From Pseudomonas wadenswilerensis (GTDB lineage Bacteria > Pseudomonadota > Gammaproteobacteria > Pseudomonadales > Pseudomonadaceae), in the NCBI RefSeq assembly GCF_900497695.1, contig NZ_UIDD01000010.1, positions 62,001 through 126,000 on the forward strand: DNA of 64,000 bases, written 5' to 3'. The position numbers and the translations under genes were made by a program. Positions 1-7,969 of the stretch are shown here, one piece after another (the first letter of the stretch is position 1; the number at the start of each line of letters is the position of its first letter). The notes under the pieces were generated by a model that was not told where the DNA came from, ran no database searches, and saw nothing but the letters and a program-made list of their open reading frames with translations.

Positions 1-1078
1 AGGTTTTACCCACGCCAGGCGGCCCTACCAGGCACAGTACCGGGCCACGGATCTTTTTCACCCGCTTCTGCACGGCGAGGTACTCAAGGATGCGCTCCTT
101 GACCTCTTCCAGCCCGTAGTGGTCGGCGTCGAGGATTTCCTCGGCCTTGGCCAGGTCCAGGCGCACCTTGCTCTGAGCCTTCCACGGCACCTGCACCAGC
201 CAGTCGAGGTAGGAACGCACCACGGTGGCTTCGGCCGACATCGGCGACATCTGCTTGAGCTTGTTCAGCTCGGCCTGGGCCTTGGCATAGGCATCCTTTG
301 GCAGGCCAGCGGCGTCGAGGCGCTTTTTCAGCTCTTCGACTTCGTTGTGACCTTCTTCGCTGTCGCCGAGCTCTTTCTGAATGGCCTTCATCTGCTCATT
401 CAGGTAGTACTCGCGCTGGCTGCGCTCCATCTGTTTCTTGACCCGGCCACGGATACGCTTCTCGACCTGCAGCAGGTCGATTTCGGCATCCAGCAGCGCC
501 AGCACGTGTTCGACACGGGCAGACAGGTCGAGGATTTCGAGGATTTCCTGCTTCTGTTCGATCTTCAGCGCCATGTGCGCTGCCATGGTGTCGACCAGAC
601 GACCGGGTTCGTCGATGCTGTTGAGCGACGAAAGGACTTCAGCCGGGACTTTCTTGCCCAGCTGAACATATTGTTCAAATTGTGACAGCAAGCTACGGAC
701 GAAGACTTCAGACTCGCGCTCGGCAGCCTGGGACTCGTCGATCAGCGAGACTTCGGCACGAATGTGCCCGTCAACTTCGTTGAAACGCTCGACCGCACCG
801 CGCTGTTCGCCTTCGACCAGCACCTTGACGGTGCCATCGGGCAGTTTCAGCAGTTGCAGGACGGTGGCGATGGTACCGACGCGGTACAGGGCATCTTCGC
901 CTGGATCGTCGTCAGCGGGGTTCTTCTGGGCCAGCAGAAGGATCTGCTTCTCGCCCGTCATCGCGGCCTCAAGGGCCTCGATGGACTTCTCGCGCCCCAC
1001 GAACAGTGGGATGACCATGTGCGGATAGACGACGACATCGCGCAATGGCAGGAGAGGCAAGTCGAGGGTGGTCTTCAT
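1..1078 (-). CDS. lon: ATP-dependent protease Lon, N-terminal part (cut by window edge)
   Basis: Cytoplasmic AAA+ serine protease that degrades misfolded and regulatory proteins. The visible 359 codons begin MKTTLDLPLLPLRDVVVYP, the typical Lon substrate-binding N-domain, continue through the helical linker, and end within the Walker A motif GPPGVGKT at the very edge of the window; the rest of the ATPase and the Ser-Lys protease domain lie outside. The start ATG (1076-1078 on the complement) is preceded by a GAGG Shine-Dalgarno. The gene follows clpX on the same strand after a 151-bp gap that holds the clpX terminator and a heat-shock-type promoter, so it probably forms its own transcription unit. 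Identity is certain; only the truncation is artificial. Confidence 0.97.
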   Translation of the reverse strand, partial: MKTTLDLPLLPLRDVVVYPHMVIPLFVGREKSIEALEAAMTGEKQILLLAQKNPADDDPGEDALYRVGTIATVLQLLKLPDGTVKVLVEGEQRGAVERFNEVDGHIRAEVSLIDESQAAERESEVFVRSLLSQFEQYVQLGKKVPAEVLSSLNSIDEPGRLVDTMAAHMALKIEQKQEILEILDLSARVEHVLALLDAEIDLLQVEKRIRGRVKKQMERSQREYYLNEQMKAIQKELGDSEEGHNEVEELKKRLDAAGLPKDAYAKAQAELNKLKQMSPMSAEATVVRSYLDWLVQVPWKAQSKVRLDLAKAEEILDADHYGLEEVKERILEYLAVQKRVKKIRGPVLCLVGPPGVGKT

Positions 1079-1135
1079 GATTTCGCCTCTACAGCGGCCT
1101 TATGGCCGGAAACCGATGGAATTTGAGCGTGGAGT

Positions 1136-1166
1136 TAATGTGGGGGCAGGCCCGCAAAAAAACAAG
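1136..1166 (-). promoter_or_regulatory. Putative sigma-32 promoter of lon
   Basis: Reading the minus strand: CTTGTT (1161-1166), 15-nt spacer, CCCCACATTA (1136-1145). This resembles the heat-shock consensus CTTGAA-N13-15-CCCCATNTA, with the -35 less perfect than at clpX and htpG in this window. It lies 58 bp upstream of the lon start and downstream of the clpX terminator. Confidence 0.55.
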
Positions 1167-1176
1167 CTCTGCGACA

Positions 1177-1207
1177 GGAAAAGCAAAGGGGCCCGAAGGC
1201 CCCTTGC
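1177..1207 (-). terminator. Rho-independent terminator of clpX
   Basis: On the minus strand a GC-rich stem GCAAGGGGCC / GGCCCCTTTGC (1183-1193 with 1198-1207) closes a TTCG tetraloop and is followed by TTTT. It lies 22 bp past the clpX stop codon. Confidence 0.8.
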
Positions 1208-1229
1208 TTGAATCGAGCCGCATGGCGAC

Positions 1230-2513
<1,284 letters not shown>

Positions 2514-2546
2514 TCGATCGATCCAATCCGGTAGGCTTGCAACACA

Positions 2547-2575
2547 AGATGAAGGCAATTGCGGGCTTTTTCAAG
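2547..2575 (-). promoter_or_regulatory. Putative sigma-32 promoter of clpX
   Basis: On the minus strand: a perfect CTTGAA -35 (2570-2575), 15-nt spacer, and CTTCATCT (2547-2554), compared with CCCCATNT. It sits in the clpP-clpX gap, 33 bp upstream of the clpX ATG, implying clpX can be heat-induced separately from clpP. Confidence 0.6.
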
Positions 2576-2621
2576 TCCGCAGGTAGGCGCAATGCGCGCC
2601 CGCCTGCTCTGGCACCCGGAT

Positions 2622-3263
2622 TCAGGAGGCCAGTTGCCGCTTGTCGTAGACCGAGTCGATCAAGCCGTATTCGGCTGCGCGCTCGGCGCTCATGAAATTG
2701 TCGCGCTCGGTGTCACGCTTGATGGTCTCCAGGTCTTGACCTGTGTGGTAGGCCAGCAATTCGTTCAGACGCGACTTGATGGAAAGGATTTCCTTGGCGT
2801 GGATCTCGATATCCGTCGCCTGACCCTGGAAACCGCCCAGTGGCTGGTGAATCATCACCCGCGAGTTCGGCAGGCAATGACGCTTGCCTTTGGCACCCGC
2901 AGCCAGCAGGAAGGCGCCCATGCTGCAGGCCTGGCCGATGCAGATGGTCGAGACGTCCGGCTTGATGAACTGCATGGTGTCGTAGATCGACATACCGGCA
3001 GTCACCGAACCGCCCGGCGAGTTGATGTAGAGATGGATATCCTTGTCCGGGTTTTCCGCTTCAAGGAACAGCATCTGCGCCGCAACCAGGTTGGCCATGT
3101 AGTCCTCTACCGGGCCGACCAGGAAGATCACCCGCTCCTTAAGAAGGCGCGAGTAGATGTCATAGGCGCGTTCGCCACGAGCGGATTGCTCGATAACCAT
3201 CGGGACCAGGCCGCCTGCGGCCTGGATGTCAGAGCTCTGCTGATAATAAGAATTGCGGGACAT
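2622..3263 (-). CDS. clpP: ATP-dependent Clp protease proteolytic subunit ClpP
   Basis: Serine peptidase forming the tetradecameric proteolytic chamber used by ClpX and ClpA. The 213-residue chain carries the catalytic triad Ser114 (in ACSMGAF), His139 (in MIHQP) and Asp188 (in ERDNF), with the same 25- and 49-residue spacings as E. coli ClpP. The frame is open for 14 further codons, including another ATG at residue -9, but MSRNSYYQQS matches the start of other Pseudomonas ClpP proteins; the AGGA next to this ATG is too close to be ideal, with GGGAG further upstream. The gene lies between tig and clpX, all transcribed leftward, and a strong hairpin precedes it. Confidence 0.97.
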   Translation of the reverse strand: MSRNSYYQQSSDIQAAGGLVPMVIEQSARGERAYDIYSRLLKERVIFLVGPVEDYMANLVAAQMLFLEAENPDKDIHLYINSPGGSVTAGMSIYDTMQFIKPDVSTICIGQACSMGAFLLAAGAKGKRHCLPNSRVMIHQPLGGFQGQATDIEIHAKEILSIKSRLNELLAYHTGQDLETIKRDTERDNFMSAERAAEYGLIDSVYDKRQLAS

Positions 3264-3302
3264 GTCCTGCACGCACTCCCAAATAGTCATGTCTTGAATA
3301 CG

Positions 3303-3330
3303 CACAAGCCAGCTCGAAGGCTGGCTTGTG
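3303..3330 (-). other. Hairpin in tig-clpP intergenic region
   Basis: Perfect 11-bp inverted repeat CACAAGCCAGC / GCTGGCTTGTG (3303-3313, 3320-3330) with a 6-nt loop. It starts 24 bp past the tig stop codon. There is no T-run on the minus-strand side, so it is more likely an attenuator or mRNA-stability element than a full terminator. Confidence 0.55.
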
Positions 3331-3354
3331 GTGTTTTCCTACGAAGCTGGCGTA

Positions 3355-4668
3355 TTACTCAGCGGCGGCAGGGGCCTGGGCTGGTTTTACGGCGTCTTCG
3401 TACGAGACCGATTTGTCGGTCACAGTCGCTTTCTGCAGAACAGTATCCACAACTTGTTCTTCCAGCACAACCGAACGGACTTCGTTCAGTTGCTGGTCGT
3501 TCTTGTAGTACCAAGCCACGACCTGCTCAGGCTCCTGGTAGGCCGAGGCCATTTCCTGGATCATCTCGCGAACGCGGGCGTCGTCTGGCTTGAGATCGAA
3601 TTGCTTGACCACTTCGGCGACGATCAGGCCCAGCACGACGCGGCGCTTGGCTTGCTCTTCGAACAGTTCAGCCGGCAGTTGCTCAGGCTTGATGTTGCCA
3701 CCGAACTGCTGAACGGCTTGAACGCGCAGGCGGTTCACTTCGTTTTCCAGCAGGGCTTTTGGCACTTCGATCGGGTTGGCAGCCAGCAGGCCGTCCATTA
3801 CCTGGTTCTTGACCTTGGTCTTGATCGCCTGACGCAGTTCACGCTCCATGTTCTTGCGAACTTCGGTGCGGAAACCTTCCAGGGTTGCTTCCTTGATGCC
3901 GAACTGGGCGAAGAACTCTTCGGTCAGCTCAGGCAGCTTTGGCTCGGCAACGCTATTGACGGTCACGGTGAACTCGGCGGCTTTGCCAGCCAGGTCGAGG
4001 TTCTGATAATCCTCTGGGAAGGTCAGGTTCAGAACGCGCTCTTCACCGGCCTTGGCGCCAACCAGGCCTTCTTCGAAGCCCGGGATCATGCGGCCGGAAC
4101 CCAGCACCAGCTGGGTGCCCTTGGCCGAACCACCGGCGAACACTTCACCGTCGACCTTGCCGACGAAATCGATGTTCAGCTGGTCTTCGTTCTGGGCAGC
4201 GCGGTCGGCGGCTTCGAAACGAACGTTCTGCTTGCGCAGCACTTCCAGCATGTTGTCCAGGTCGGCGTCAGCCACTTCGGCGCTCAGGCGCTCGACGGCG
4301 ATCGACTCGAAACCGGCAACGGTGAACTCAGGGAACACTTCGAAAATGGCGACGTATTCCAGGTCCTTGCCTTTTTCGAACGATTTTGGCTCGACGGCAG
4401 GGGCGCCAGCCGGGTTCAGCTTCTGCTCGACCACGGCTTCGTAGAAGGAAGCCTGTACCAGGTCGCCGAAGGCTTCCTGACGGGCGGCGTCTTCGTAGCG
4501 CTGACGGATCACGCTCATCGGCACTTTGCCAGGACGGAAGCCTGGGACCTTGGCACGACGGGCAGTCTGTTGCAGACGCTTGTTGACTTCGGTCTCGACG
4601 CGCTCGGCCGGAACGGCGATGGTCATGCGGCGCTCGAGAGCAGAAGTATTTTCAACAGAAACTTGCAT
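3355..4668 (-). CDS. tig: Trigger factor, ribosome-associated chaperone and PPIase
   Basis: Binds ribosomal protein L23 at the exit tunnel and shields nascent chains. The 437-residue protein starts MQVSVENTSALERR, contains the ribosome-binding signature GFRPGKVP near residue 45, a central FKBP-type PPIase domain (around 160-245), and the C-terminal helical arms, ending in an Ala/Pro-rich tail. The longer open frame (21 more codons) was rejected because the ATG at 4666-4668 has a GAGGAAT Shine-Dalgarno just upstream. First gene of the tig-clpP-clpX-lon series, the standard order in gamma-proteobacteria. Confidence 0.97.
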   Translation of the reverse strand: MQVSVENTSALERRMTIAVPAERVETEVNKRLQQTARRAKVPGFRPGKVPMSVIRQRYEDAARQEAFGDLVQASFYEAVVEQKLNPAGAPAVEPKSFEKGKDLEYVAIFEVFPEFTVAGFESIAVERLSAEVADADLDNMLEVLRKQNVRFEAADRAAQNEDQLNIDFVGKVDGEVFAGGSAKGTQLVLGSGRMIPGFEEGLVGAKAGEERVLNLTFPEDYQNLDLAGKAAEFTVTVNSVAEPKLPELTEEFFAQFGIKEATLEGFRTEVRKNMERELRQAIKTKVKNQVMDGLLAANPIEVPKALLENEVNRLRVQAVQQFGGNIKPEQLPAELFEEQAKRRVVLGLIVAEVVKQFDLKPDDARVREMIQEMASAYQEPEQVVAWYYKNDQQLNEVRSVVLEEQVVDTVLQKATVTDKSVSYEDAVKPAQAPAAAE

Positions 4669-4941
4669 GGATATTCCTCGTTGCACAGACGTTAGCCGGC
4701 GATACCCGACTCCAGAATCAAGGGCAAGCATTCTAGTGGCTCAAAGGCCAGAAGTCACCCCGTTCAGGACGACGGGAAAGCACGCCGGTCCATTTCATTT
4801 ACAGGCCTCGGCAAAAACCCTGCCTGAAGCCCCTCAACACAAGCAGGCCAAGGCCTGGACAGCACACTTGCAGTCGTGACCGCCCCGCCTGCGGGCCCGC
4901 TGATAATTCTTGTCAAAACACTACAAAACCGAGCGACGGCG

Positions 4942-5241
4942 TTATGGCTTCAGCTCGATTTCGTTGATCACGCAATACCCTTCCCAGTCCATCCCCAAGG
5001 CTTCGGCAGCTTCGCGGTGCACCTCAAGGCGCATGACCTCAAGCTCCTCAGGGGATTCGGCGATCAGTTGCAGGGTCAACTCCCAAGGTTCAACCCCCTG
5101 CTCCTGCGCGGCATCCTCGAAGGCCCAAAGGACCTGCTGAGCCTGCTCGTGCTCGCTAAGCCCGGCGATTTCCTCACGCATCTGCGGATTGGCATCGAGA
5201 TAGCGCTGCAGGGCGATGGCCTGGCGTTCAAGTGAAATCAT
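4942..5241 (-). CDS. Small conserved acidic protein of unknown function (possibly DUF6388-like)
   Basis: A 99-residue soluble protein starting MISLERQAIALQRYLDANP and ending in VINEIELKP, rich in Glu and predicted helical. The open frame could begin 37 codons earlier, but the internal ATG at 5239-5241 is preceded by GGAAGGA at a good distance, and the upstream extension lacks any such signal. I do not recognise a catalytic motif or signal peptide. The resemblance to small Pseudomonas 'DUF6388' proteins is from memory and unverified. It is a separate unit 273 bp upstream of tig on the same strand; that gap shows no convincing gene. Confidence 0.7.
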   Translation of the reverse strand: MISLERQAIALQRYLDANPQMREEIAGLSEHEQAQQVLWAFEDAAQEQGVEPWELTLQLIAESPEELEVMRLEVHREAAEALGMDWEGYCVINEIELKP

Positions 5242-5504
5242 CTTGCTCTTCCTTCCTGCGACCGGACGCCCGATCACTGTTTCAACCGGCTGAAATCTAT
5301 CAGCTTTTGGTCGATTGTCACCAGAGCGTAAAAAGATGTCAGAATAATCCATTCCGGCTGTCGGAAATACCCGAGGCCGACGCCTCGACCAATTGTCCAG
5401 GCCCCGACAGCCCGATAAGCTAGCAATACGCCATATCGGTAATACTTTTCATTCCTACCTACCAACTCAATGGAATGACCAGCACCACTGCAAGGATGAC
5501 CCCC

Positions 5505-5909
5505 GTGCCGAACAAACTGCTCGCCGCCAGCTGCCTGGCACTCACCTGCCTAACTGCCAACGCCACTTTGCTGGAGGCGTCATTCGACCCTGATGCACGC
5601 TATTCGATCGTGAGCATGACCGGGGATGCGGCCGAGCGCACAGTCATCACCCAGCGCGTCGGCTTGAGCGGCACCAGCTACAGCGCTCGCCAGATCGATT
5701 GCACAAACCGCACCGTACGCTTCCTGGGCTCGGGTACTTCGCTGGAGGACCTGAAAAGCGCAGTCGCCGACAAGGAATCCACCCCTATCTTCAAGGGATC
5801 GCTGGCCAGGGCCATCAGCGAGGAAGCCTGCGGTGAAACGAGCGGGCCAGACACTGTCGTGAGCAGCACCGTGACCTCTGGCACTGAACCTGCTGTCGAA
5901 GCCCAATAA
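5505..5909 (+). CDS. Hypothetical exported protein, GTG start
   Basis: Encodes 134 residues beginning MPNKLLAASCLALTCLTANA, a clear Sec signal peptide with cleavage likely after ANA. The mature part is a small Ser/Thr-rich domain with two Cys (in QIDCTNRTV and EEACGET) that could form a disulphide, and a low-complexity Thr/Glu/Val tail. The frame is open back to an ATG at 5475, but only GTG 5505 has a correctly spaced Shine-Dalgarno (AAGGA at 5492-5496), and starting there puts the signal peptide at the N-terminus. Function unknown. It stands alone between the small acidic protein and the tRNA cluster. Confidence 0.65.
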   Translation: MPNKLLAASCLALTCLTANATLLEASFDPDARYSIVSMTGDAAERTVITQRVGLSGTSYSARQIDCTNRTVRFLGSGTSLEDLKSAVADKESTPIFKGSLARAISEEACGETSGPDTVVSSTVTSGTEPAVEAQ

Positions 5910-6025
5910 CGCAGCACCCGCCCCAGGTTGCGATCAACACCCGCCCGAACCGTATGGTGCCCGTCGCCCCTGGCAGCACTCAATGACCTTCGTTAATTGC
6001 ACCGAGGCATGAACCCCAGAAACGA

Positions 6026-6050
6026 AAAAAGCCGCACAAGGCGGCTTTTT
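6026..6050 (-). terminator. Terminator of the tRNA cluster (bidirectional)
   Basis: Stem AAAAAGCCGC / GCGGCTTTTT around an ACAAG loop; it gives a U-run in either direction. It lies 44 bp beyond the 3' end of the last tRNA-Leu on the minus strand and also downstream of the exported-protein gene on the plus strand. Confidence 0.8.
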
Positions 6051-6093
6051 CGAGGCGTTCACGCACTTCAACGAAGAGCGGTGAAAGCTTGGA

Positions 6094-6178
6094 TGGTGCG
6101 GACGAAGAGACTCGAACTCTTACAGCTTGCGCCGCTGGAACCTAAATCCAGTGTGTCTACCAATTTCACCACGTCCGC
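6094..6178 (-). tRNA. tRNA-Leu (UAG), copy 1
   Basis: 85-nt tRNA with encoded CCA. The acceptor GCGGACG pairs with CGTCCGC, there is a long variable arm typical of Leu, and the anticodon loop TTTAGGT gives anticodon TAG. Identical to the copy 297 bp away. Last gene of the minus-strand cluster Arg-His-Leu-His-Leu. Confidence 0.95.
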
Positions 6179-6194
6179 ATGAAACGCTTAAAAC

Positions 6195-6224
6195 AAAGGC
6201 GCCGGATTTTCATCGGGCGCCTTT
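6195..6224 (-). other. Hairpin in tRNA spacer, copy 1
   Basis: Perfect 9-bp stem AAAGGCGCC / GGCGCCTTT with a 12-nt loop between tRNA-His and tRNA-Leu, followed on the minus strand by GTTTTAAG. It could be a partial terminator or a processing signal; the same structure recurs at 6492-6521. Confidence 0.5.
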
Positions 6225-6231
6225 GGGAATA

Positions 6232-6307
6232 TGGGGTGGACGATGGGAATCGAACCCACGACCACAGGAATCACAATCCTGCGCTCTACCAACTGAGCTA
6301 CGTCCAC
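6232..6307 (-). tRNA. tRNA-His (GUG), copy 1
   Basis: Acceptor GTGGACG/CGTCCAC with discriminator C and encoded CCA; an extra G at -1 (position 6308), as required for tRNA-His. The anticodon loop TTGTGAT gives anticodon GTG. Confidence 0.95.
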
Positions 6308-6390
6308 CATATTGCATTGGCCGCTTTGCTTGTGTCAAAGCCGCCTGTTGGTACATTCACGCACTTCAGCGAAGGGCGGTGAAGTTTGGA

Positions 6391-6475
6391 TGGTGCGGAC
6401 GAAGAGACTCGAACTCTTACAGCTTGCGCCGCTGGAACCTAAATCCAGTGTGTCTACCAATTTCACCACGTCCGC
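6391..6475 (-). tRNA. tRNA-Leu (UAG), copy 2
   Basis: Same 85-nt sequence as the gene at 6094-6178: anticodon TAG, long variable arm, encoded CCA. Second unit of the tandem duplication. Confidence 0.95.
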
Positions 6476-6491
6476 ATGAAGCCTTTAAAGC

Positions 6492-6521
6492 AAAGGCGCC
6501 AGATTTTCATCGGGCGCCTTT
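6492..6521 (-). other. Hairpin in tRNA spacer, copy 2
   Basis: Stem AAAGGCGCC / GGCGCCTTT retained exactly in the second duplicated unit, while the loop differs by one base. Confidence 0.5.
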
Positions 6522-6528
6522 TGGAATA

Positions 6529-6604
6529 TGGGGTGGACGATGGGAATCGAACCCACGACCACAGGAATCACAATCCTGCGCTCTACCAACTGAGCTACGT
6601 CCAC
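6529..6604 (-). tRNA. tRNA-His (GUG), copy 2
   Basis: Same tRNA as 6232-6307, including the G-1 position (6605), discriminator C and encoded CCA. Confidence 0.95.
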
Positions 6605-6645
6605 CATATTGCAGTTACCGCTTTACTTGTGCCAAAGCTGCCGAT

Positions 6646-6722
6646 TGGCGCACCCGGCAGGACTCGAACCTGCGACCATCCGCTTAGAAGGCGGATGCTC
6701 TATCCAGCTGAGCTACGGGCGC
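6646..6722 (-). tRNA. tRNA-Arg (UCU)
   Basis: 77-nt tRNA; acceptor GCGCCCG pairs with CGGGTGC (one G-U), anticodon loop CTTCTAA gives TCT, and CCA is encoded. First gene of the tRNA transcription unit, nearest its promoter. Confidence 0.95.
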
Positions 6723-6848
6723 ATATTTAATCTGCTTTCTGTTACGATTACAAATTAACTTTTAGCCGTACCGAACAAGCTAAAAATCCGCTCATTCTGC
6801 CTGACCTTGCTAACCAGTGCTAGGCTCTGCCCGACAAGTGCGACGAAT

Positions 6849-6875
6849 GTTATAGACGAGTGGCAAAGTCGTCAA
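6849..6875 (-). promoter_or_regulatory. Candidate promoter of the tRNA cluster
   Basis: Minus strand: TTGACG (6870-6875), 15-nt spacer, TATAAC (6849-6854). The spacer is shorter than ideal. It lies about 125 bp upstream of tRNA-Arg in the 284-bp divergent space shared with folD, which otherwise shows no gene. Confidence 0.45.
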
Positions 6876-7006
6876 CTATTTTTTGAAAAAAATTCATTTT
6901 ATTGAAGGGCTTAGGGCAATTGCCGGACCAAGCGCCTTTGCCCTCGGGCCCCTTCATGCGAGAATGCGCGCTCTTTTTATTCCCTCTCGATGGTTAATCA
7001 CGCGTC

Positions 7007-7861
7007 ATGACTGCACACCTTATCGACGGCAAGGCGATCGCCGCCAGCCTGCGCCAGCAGATCGCCCAACGTGTCGTGGAGCGTCGCCAGCAAGGCCTGC
7101 GTACGCCTGGCCTGGCGGTGATCCTGGTCGGCACCGACCCCGCTTCTCAAGTCTATGTCTCGCACAAGCGCAAGGATTGCGAAGAGGTCGGCTTTATTTC
7201 CCAGGCCTTCGACCTGCCCAGCGATACCACGCAGCAAGCCCTGACCGAGCTGATCGATCGCCTTAACGATGACCCGAACATCGACGGCATCCTCCTGCAG
7301 CTGCCGCTGCCGGCGCACCTGGACGCCTCGCTGCTGCTCGAGCGCATTCGCCCGGACAAGGACGTCGACGGTTTCCATCCTTATAACGTCGGCCGCCTGG
7401 CCCAGCGAATCCCGCTGCTGCGCCCGTGCACGCCAAAAGGCATCATGACCCTGCTGGAAAGCACCGGTCAGGACCTGTACGGCATGAACGCGGTTGTCGT
7501 CGGCGCCTCCAACATCGTTGGCCGGCCGATGGCCATGGAACTGCTGCTGGCCGGTTGCACCGTGACCGTCACCCACCGCTTCACCAAGGACCTGGCCGGC
7601 CACGTTGGCCGTGCCGACCTGGTGGTAGTCGCCGCCGGCAAGCCGGGCCTGGTCAAGGGCGAGTGGATCAAGGAAGGCGCGATCGTCATCGACGTCGGCA
7701 TCAACCGTCAGGAAGATGGCAAGCTGGTTGGCGATGTGGTCTACGAGACTGCCCTGCCCCGCGCTGGCTGGATCACTCCGGTGCCGGGTGGCGTCGGGCC
7801 GATGACCCGCGCGTGCCTGCTGGAGAACACTTTGTATGCGGCCGAAGCACTGCATAAGTAA
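7007..7861 (+). CDS. folD: Bifunctional methylene-THF dehydrogenase / methenyl-THF cyclohydrolase FolD
   Basis: Interconverts 5,10-methylene- and 10-formyl-tetrahydrofolate in cytoplasmic one-carbon metabolism, using NADP. The 284-residue protein has the catalytic YVSHKRK segment (Tyr50, Lys54), the QLPLP motif near residue 100, the nucleotide-binding VVGASNIVGRP, and the C-terminal PGGVGPMT signature. The length is normal. It is divergent from the tRNA cluster, as in other Pseudomonas genomes next to tig-clpPX, monocistronic, and closed by a strong terminator. Confidence 0.97.
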   Translation: MTAHLIDGKAIAASLRQQIAQRVVERRQQGLRTPGLAVILVGTDPASQVYVSHKRKDCEEVGFISQAFDLPSDTTQQALTELIDRLNDDPNIDGILLQLPLPAHLDASLLLERIRPDKDVDGFHPYNVGRLAQRIPLLRPCTPKGIMTLLESTGQDLYGMNAVVVGASNIVGRPMAMELLLAGCTVTVTHRFTKDLAGHVGRADLVVVAAGKPGLVKGEWIKEGAIVIDVGINRQEDGKLVGDVVYETALPRAGWITPVPGGVGPMTRACLLENTLYAAEALHK

Positions 7862-7881
7862 GTGCTGATGGCGGAATAAGA

Positions 7882-7910
7882 AACGGCACCGGTGAAGGTG
7901 CCGTTTTTTT
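7882..7910 (+). terminator. Rho-independent terminator of folD
   Basis: Stem AACGGCACC / GGTGCCGTT with loop GGTGAA, followed by seven T residues, 20 bp after the folD stop codon. Confidence 0.9.
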
Positions 7911-7926
7911 GTGCCTGGCGTCAGGG

Positions 7927-7955
7927 CCTCATCGCGGCTCAAGCCCGCTCCTACA
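7927..7955. repeat. REP-like element
   Basis: The sequence 'ATCGCGGCTCAAGCCCGCTCCTA' has the ATCGCGG...GCTCCTAC form of the Pseudomonas REP family. It lies between the converging ends of folD and the ABC operon. Confidence 0.6.
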
Positions 7956-7969
7956 CCCAACCTGCGTGG

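Larger units (their letters stand above)
6056..6650. repeat. Tandem duplication of a 297-bp tRNA-Leu/tRNA-His unit
   Basis: The tRNA-Leu and tRNA-His genes occur twice with an exact offset of 297 bp (6094 and 6391; 6232 and 6529). The similarity includes the spacer hairpin and the flank 'TTCACGCACTTCA.CGAAG.GCGGTGAA' on the 3' side, with a few substitutions between copies outside the tRNAs. The unit boundaries are approximate. Confidence 0.9.

Noticed and set aside
6127..6730. Open frames across the tRNA cluster
   Set aside because: They translate tRNA genes; the repeated 'GGRWESNPRP'-type peptides are a well-known artefact of tRNA-His/Arg sequence.
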